7,549 nt of DNA, taken from NCBI GenBank assembly GCA_913062655.1, contig CAJXXO010000121.1:1-7549 (forward strand), given 5' to 3'. The stretch is from an uncultured Bacteroidota bacterium (GTDB lineage: Bacteria; Bacteroidota; Bacteroidia; Chitinophagales; S012-47). Made by a program: the position numbers and the translations under genes. The notes under the pieces were generated by a model, which did no database searches, was not told where the DNA came from, and saw nothing but the letters and a program-made list of their open reading frames with translations. Position 1 is the stretch's first letter; each line of letters starts with the position of its first letter. This document shows, in pieces, positions 4,827 through 7,549 of the stretch.

Positions 4827-5952
4827 AAAAAGAGCGCAGTTATCGTATGCTCAGCAGCGATTGTTTAAAGGCAAGGCGCTTATCATCTATGGCGCCCGCC
4901 AGGTAGGAAAGACTACGTTTTGCGAGCAACTATTGCAAGGCCTACAGAAGAAAGTTTTACGGCTCAATGGCGACTACATTACAACCAGACAGGAATTGGC
5001 AGAGCCTTCTATAGCGGAGCTACAGCGGATAATTGGTGATCATGAGGTAGTGTTTATTGATGAAGCACAGCGTTTAAAAGAGCCAGGATTGCTATTAAAA
5101 ATCATAGTGGATCAGATGCCACAGGTTCAAGTGATTGCTACGGGTTCATCATCATTTACACTGGCTGGTCACGTCAATGAGCCTCTTACAGGACGCAAGT
5201 ATGTATTGCACTTGTCCCCCTTGTCTTATCGGGAATTGGTTGACCATACAGATTATCTGTCTGAAAAGAATGCGCTCTCTTCCCGACTCTTGTATGGTAG
5301 TTATCCTGAGGTTGTTACGGATCCAGATATGGCAGAAGAGCATCTTCGGTTACTAGCTGAAAGCTATTTGTATAAAGATTTGTTTGCCCTGGAAGAAATC
5401 AATCGTCCGCAACTGTTTGATAAGTTGATCCAAGCACTAGCCTTGCAGGTAGGAAATGAGGTTCGCCTATCTGAGCTAGCACAAACGGTTGGAGCTGACC
5501 ACAAAACAACAGCTAAATACCTCGACCTACTGGAACAAGCGTTTGTGATTTTTATGTTGCCAGCCTTCAGCCGGAATGTGCGGAATGAAATCAAAAAAGG
5601 ACGTAAGGTTTACTTTTACGACAATGGTATTATCAATGCGATAACTAGTAATTTCAACACGCTCAACAACAGGAATGATGTTGGTGCCTTATGGGAAAAC
5701 TATATGGTAGCCGAGCGAAGGAAGTTTTTAGAGCAACAACGCTTATTTAGAAGGACTTTTTTTTGGCGAACTACCCAACAGCAGGAGGTTGATTACATCG
5801 AGGAAGAAGGGGAACAATTGATGGCAGTTGAGTTTAAATGGAAAGACAAAGGCAAAAAAGATGTACCCTTGACCTTTCGAAAAGCTTATCCTCATGCTAC
5901 CAGTCAAGTCATATCTTCTGCAGACTACCACGAATTTCTATACCCTATCTAG
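4822..5952 (+). CDS. AAA-type ATPase with C-terminal DUF4143 domain
   Basis: 376 aa from the preferred start (381 from the ATG at 4807). Walker A is GARQVGKTT (24-32), Walker B VVFIDEAQ (76-83), and a sensor-like ATGSSSF lies at 106-112; PLTGRKYVLHLSPLSYRE (121-138) is typical of this family. A helical and winged-helix-like part follows (about 180-245, including LSELAQTVGADHKTTAKYLDLLEQA). The DUF4143 region then contains YFYDNGI (264-270), LWENYMVAE (290-298) and a final D324...E337-x-K339 pattern (VDYI...VEFKW) resembling a PD-(D/E)xK nuclease core. These proteins are widespread, often multi-copy and of unknown role. The gene is visibly AT-richer than its neighbours and its codon use differs (many TTG/TTA, ATT, AAA), which suggests lateral acquisition. 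The MIKRAQLSY start is preferred because most relatives begin close to this and the promoter box sits at 4797-4804. Confidence 0.92.
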   Translation: MIKRAQLSYAQQRLFKGKALIIYGARQVGKTTFCEQLLQGLQKKVLRLNGDYITTRQELAEPSIAELQRIIGDHEVVFIDEAQRLKEPGLLLKIIVDQMPQVQVIATGSSSFTLAGHVNEPLTGRKYVLHLSPLSYRELVDHTDYLSEKNALSSRLLYGSYPEVVTDPDMAEEHLRLLAESYLYKDLFALEEINRPQLFDKLIQALALQVGNEVRLSELAQTVGADHKTTAKYLDLLEQAFVIFMLPAFSRNVRNEIKKGRKVYFYDNGIINAITSNFNTLNNRNDVGALWENYMVAERRKFLEQQRLFRRTFFWRTTQQQEVDYIEEEGEQLMAVEFKWKDKGKKDVPLTFRKAYPHATSQVISSADYHEFLYPI

Positions 5953-5957
5953 TTTTT
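5950..5957 (+). promoter_or_regulatory. Possible -7 box for the ybjQ-like gene
   Basis: TAGTTTTT matches TAnnTTTG except for the last base and spans the ATPase stop codon. It would give a short leader (about 15 nt) before the ATG at 5978. It offers a way for this gene to be expressed independently of the AT-rich ATPase gene; no -33 element is evident. Confidence 0.25.
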
Positions 5958-5977
5958 TATGCAAAAAATAACGAACC

Positions 5978-6298
5978 ATGCTCATTACCACCACCAATAG
6001 CTTGCAAGACCGCAAGGTAATCGAATACAAAGGCATCGTATCTGGCGAAGCCATTATTGGCGCCAATTTGTTCAAGGACATCTTTGCCGGCCTCCGCGAT
6101 ATCGTGGGTGGGCGCTCCGGCAGCTACGAGCGTGTGCTACGTGAAGCCAAGGACAATGCCCTGGCCGATCTGGAAGTGGCCGCCCGTGCTGTGGGGGCCA
6201 ATGCCGTGATTGCCGTTGACCTCGACTACGAAACCATCGGTTCCGGGGGCAGCATGCTGATGGTCAGCGCCAGTGGTACTGCCGTAGTCGTGGAATAA
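5978..6298 (+). CDS. ybjQ: YbjQ family (UPF0145) protein
   Basis: 106 aa, against 107 in E. coli YbjQ, and recognisable throughout. It opens with MLITTTNSLQDRKVIEYKGIVSGEAIIGAN, followed by the signature DIFAGLRDIVGGRSGSYE (residues 34-51), LREAKDNALADLEVAARAVGANAVIAVDLDYETIG and the closing GSMLMVSASGTAVVVE. This is a small cytoplasmic alpha/beta protein. Family members form symmetric pentamers in structures and are sometimes annotated as heavy-metal binding, but no biochemical role is established. The start matches the family N-terminus; an ATG at 5959 is out of frame. Base composition returns to the GC-richer norm, marking the right edge of the AT-rich segment. A weak hairpin follows the stop. 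Confidence 0.93.
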   Translation: MLITTTNSLQDRKVIEYKGIVSGEAIIGANLFKDIFAGLRDIVGGRSGSYERVLREAKDNALADLEVAARAVGANAVIAVDLDYETIGSGGSMLMVSASGTAVVVE

Positions 6299-6317
6299 AA
6301 GTTTCCGCTGGAACTTT
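6298..6317 (+). terminator. Weak hairpin after ybjQ
   Basis: AAAGTT (6298-6303) pairs with AACTTT (6312-6317), and CC/GG closes a GCT loop, with one bulged T at 6304. The stem is mostly A/T and only three T residues end it, so it is a marginal terminator. Confidence 0.35.
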
Positions 6318-6347
6318 AGTACTTGCCTATAACTTATTACCGCACCT

Positions 6348-6361
6348 CCGGCCGCGGCCGG
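6348..6361. repeat. 14-bp perfect GC palindrome
   Basis: CCGGCCGCGGCCGG is a perfect palindrome without spacer. It lies 5 bp upstream of the TAnnTTTG box of the next gene, in the -30 to -15 region. It could be a regulator's binding site or simply a restriction-rich GC tract; nothing else in the window repeats it. Confidence 0.5.
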
Positions 6362-6366
6362 CCCCC

Positions 6367-6374
6367 TATTTTTG
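6367..6374 (+). promoter_or_regulatory. Bacteroidota -7 box for the GNAT-nitrilase gene
   Basis: TATTTTTG is a perfect TAnnTTTG match. Transcription would begin at about 6378-6382 and give a leader of roughly 13-17 nt before the ATG at 6395. No -33 TTTG is visible, as that position is occupied by the GC palindrome and its flank, so an activator may be needed. Confidence 0.55.
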
Positions 6375-6394
6375 TGCTCACAATATTGCTCAAT

Positions 6395-7549
6395 ATGTCC
6401 AAACCAGGCGTTTCCGTTCAAGAAACCACCCAAGAAGAACAACAGGTACAACTGCGTCACCTCAAATTGGAGGATTATCACAACTTGAAGGTAGCCATGC
6501 GCAAGGCGTATCCACAGAGCCAGGAGCTCCACTGGACAGAAGCGGAGATCAAGCGGCTGCTGAAGAAGTTTCCCGAAGGCCAACTGTGTGTATTGGTGGA
6601 AGGACACGTGGTGGCTTGCGCCATGTCTATCATTGTGGATTACAAGAAGTATGGCGACAATCACACCTACAAACAGATTACCGGTAATTATACCTTCAAT
6701 ACCCATACGGAGGACGGGGATGTGCTATACGGGATCGACATTTTCGTTCACCCGGAATACCGGGGCATGCGGTTGGCCAGGCGATTGTACGAAGCCAGGA
6801 AAGAATTGTGCGAACACTTCAACCTGCGAGCCATCATTGCAGGAGGACGCATACCCCTCTACAGCCAGCATGCTGGTGACATGACACCACGGCAATACAT
6901 CGAAAAGGTACGCCAGAAGGACCTCTATGACCCGACCCTGTCGTTCCAGCTCAACAATGATTTTCACGTTAAGAAGATACTGCGCAACTACCTGGAAGGT
7001 GATAAGGCCTCTAAGGAATATGCCACGCTACTGGAATGGAACAATATCTATTACGACCGTGACGAACTGGTATTGAAGCACCACAAGTCAATCGTACGGC
7101 TGGGCCTGGTGCAGTGGCAAATGCGCCCCACGCGCGACCTCGATGCCATGTGCGATCAGATCGAGTTTTTTGTGGATGCCGTCAGCGGCTACAAATCCGA
7201 TTTCATTCTCTTCCCGGAGCTGTTCAATGCCCCACTTATGGCGCAATACAATCAACTCTCCGAGCCGGAAGCCATTCGTGAACTGGCCAGCTACTCCCAA
7301 CCCTTGCTGGACAAGTTCGTGGAGTTTGCTATTGCGTACAACATCAACATCATCACCGGCAGTATGCCTTTCCTGGACGAAGAAGGGGTGCTGAAAAATG
7401 TAGGCTATCTCTGCCGGAGAGATGGCACCTACGACTACTACGAAAAGCTGCACATCACGCCAGCCGAACGACAGGCCTGGGGTATGACCGGTGGCGATCG
7501 CATGAAGGTATTTGATACCGATAGCGGCCGCATTGGGGTGCAAGTTTGC
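6395..7549 (+). CDS. GNAT acetyltransferase fused to a nitrilase-type amidohydrolase (3' truncated by window)
   Basis: 385 codons are visible and no stop is reached. Residues ~18-225 form a GNAT domain: LRHLKLEDYHNL start, substrate region, then motif A DIFVHPEYRGMRLARRLYEAR (115-135), where the CoA-binding loop reads RGMRLA. Residues ~232 onward begin a carbon-nitrogen hydrolase domain (VRLGLVQWQM). The catalytic triad is visible: Glu275 in FPELF, Lys351 in YYEKLHITPAE and Cys385 in IGVQVC, the last codon of the window. This two-domain architecture matches proteins such as B. subtilis YhcX (about 513 aa), so around 125 residues should lie beyond the edge. The nitrilase part should hydrolyse an amide or nitrile through a Cys-thioester; the true substrate is unknown. 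No signal peptide, so cytoplasmic. The ATG at 6395 is the first in frame after the promoter box. Confidence 0.92.
   Translation, partial: MSKPGVSVQETTQEEQQVQLRHLKLEDYHNLKVAMRKAYPQSQELHWTEAEIKRLLKKFPEGQLCVLVEGHVVACAMSIIVDYKKYGDNHTYKQITGNYTFNTHTEDGDVLYGIDIFVHPEYRGMRLARRLYEARKELCEHFNLRAIIAGGRIPLYSQHAGDMTPRQYIEKVRQKDLYDPTLSFQLNNDFHVKKILRNYLEGDKASKEYATLLEWNNIYYDRDELVLKHHKSIVRLGLVQWQMRPTRDLDAMCDQIEFFVDAVSGYKSDFILFPELFNAPLMAQYNQLSEPEAIRELASYSQPLLDKFVEFAIAYNINIITGSMPFLDEEGVLKNVGYLCRRDGTYDYYEKLHITPAERQAWGMTGGDRMKVFDTDSGRIGVQVC

Noticed and set aside
5953..5968. T6-ATGC-A6 inverted repeat after the ATPase stop
   Set aside because: Pure A/T arms with a 4-nt loop make an unstable hairpin; more likely an AT-rich spacer or part of a promoter than a terminator.
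4753..5977. Insertion sequence or defence island around the ATPase
   Set aside because: No transposase, integrase, target duplication or companion effector gene is visible; only a single ATPase gene with atypical composition.
6137..6706. 189-codon open frame on the minus strand
   Set aside because: It spans the ybjQ end, the intergenic region and the GNAT start in antisense; both sense genes have clear family matches, so it is a composition artefact.
7088..7543. 151-codon open frame on the minus strand
   Set aside because: It is antisense to the nitrilase domain, whose catalytic Glu and Lys are readable in the sense frame.

Overview
The window looks like chromosomal DNA from a member of the Bacteroidota, probably a Saprospiraceae/Lewinella-like marine or aquatic lineage (the phylum is well supported, the family is a guess). 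The reasons are: the C-terminal tail of a TonB-dependent outer-membrane receptor followed by a coupled secreted TPR-like protein; two DUF4252 proteins, a family largely confined to this phylum; near absence of Shine-Dalgarno sequences; and several copies of the phylum's -7 promoter box TAnnTTTG just upstream of genes. Most genes are moderately GC-rich. One gene in the middle is clearly more AT-rich.

Layout. Positions 1-967 (+): end of a TonB-dependent receptor, then a secreted TPR-like protein two bases downstream, closed by a good intrinsic terminator. 985-1431 (+): ElaA-type GNAT acetyltransferase, whose end overlaps by 8 bp the end of a minus-strand operon. 1424-2721 (-): a secreted dual-family peptidyl-prolyl isomerase (cyclophilin + FKBP in one chain) translationally coupled (TGATG) to a small YkoF/thiamine-binding-like protein. 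2768-2797: a strong hairpin separating that operon from the next minus-strand operon. 2916-3979 (-): two exported DUF4252 paralogues. From about 4116 (+): a DUF2752 membrane protein overlapping by 32 bp a TM2-domain membrane protein; then an AT-rich AAA-ATPase/DUF4143 gene whose promoter lies in a tandem pair of inverted repeats; then a YbjQ (UPF0145) protein; and, beyond a GC palindrome and a perfect TAnnTTTG box, a GNAT-nitrilase fusion that runs off the window exactly at its catalytic cysteine.

Functionally this is mostly core or accessory housekeeping: outer-membrane transport, periplasmic protein folding, small acetyltransferases and amide chemistry. I see no CRISPR array, transposase, integrase, rRNA or tRNA. 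The best candidates for something less described are the AT-rich ATPase gene with its paired dyad-repeat control region (probable lateral acquisition, possible autoregulation), the Cyp-FKBP fusion coupled to a YkoF-like protein, and the overlapping DUF2752/TM2 membrane pair. None of these clearly amounts to a new system on the sequence alone.
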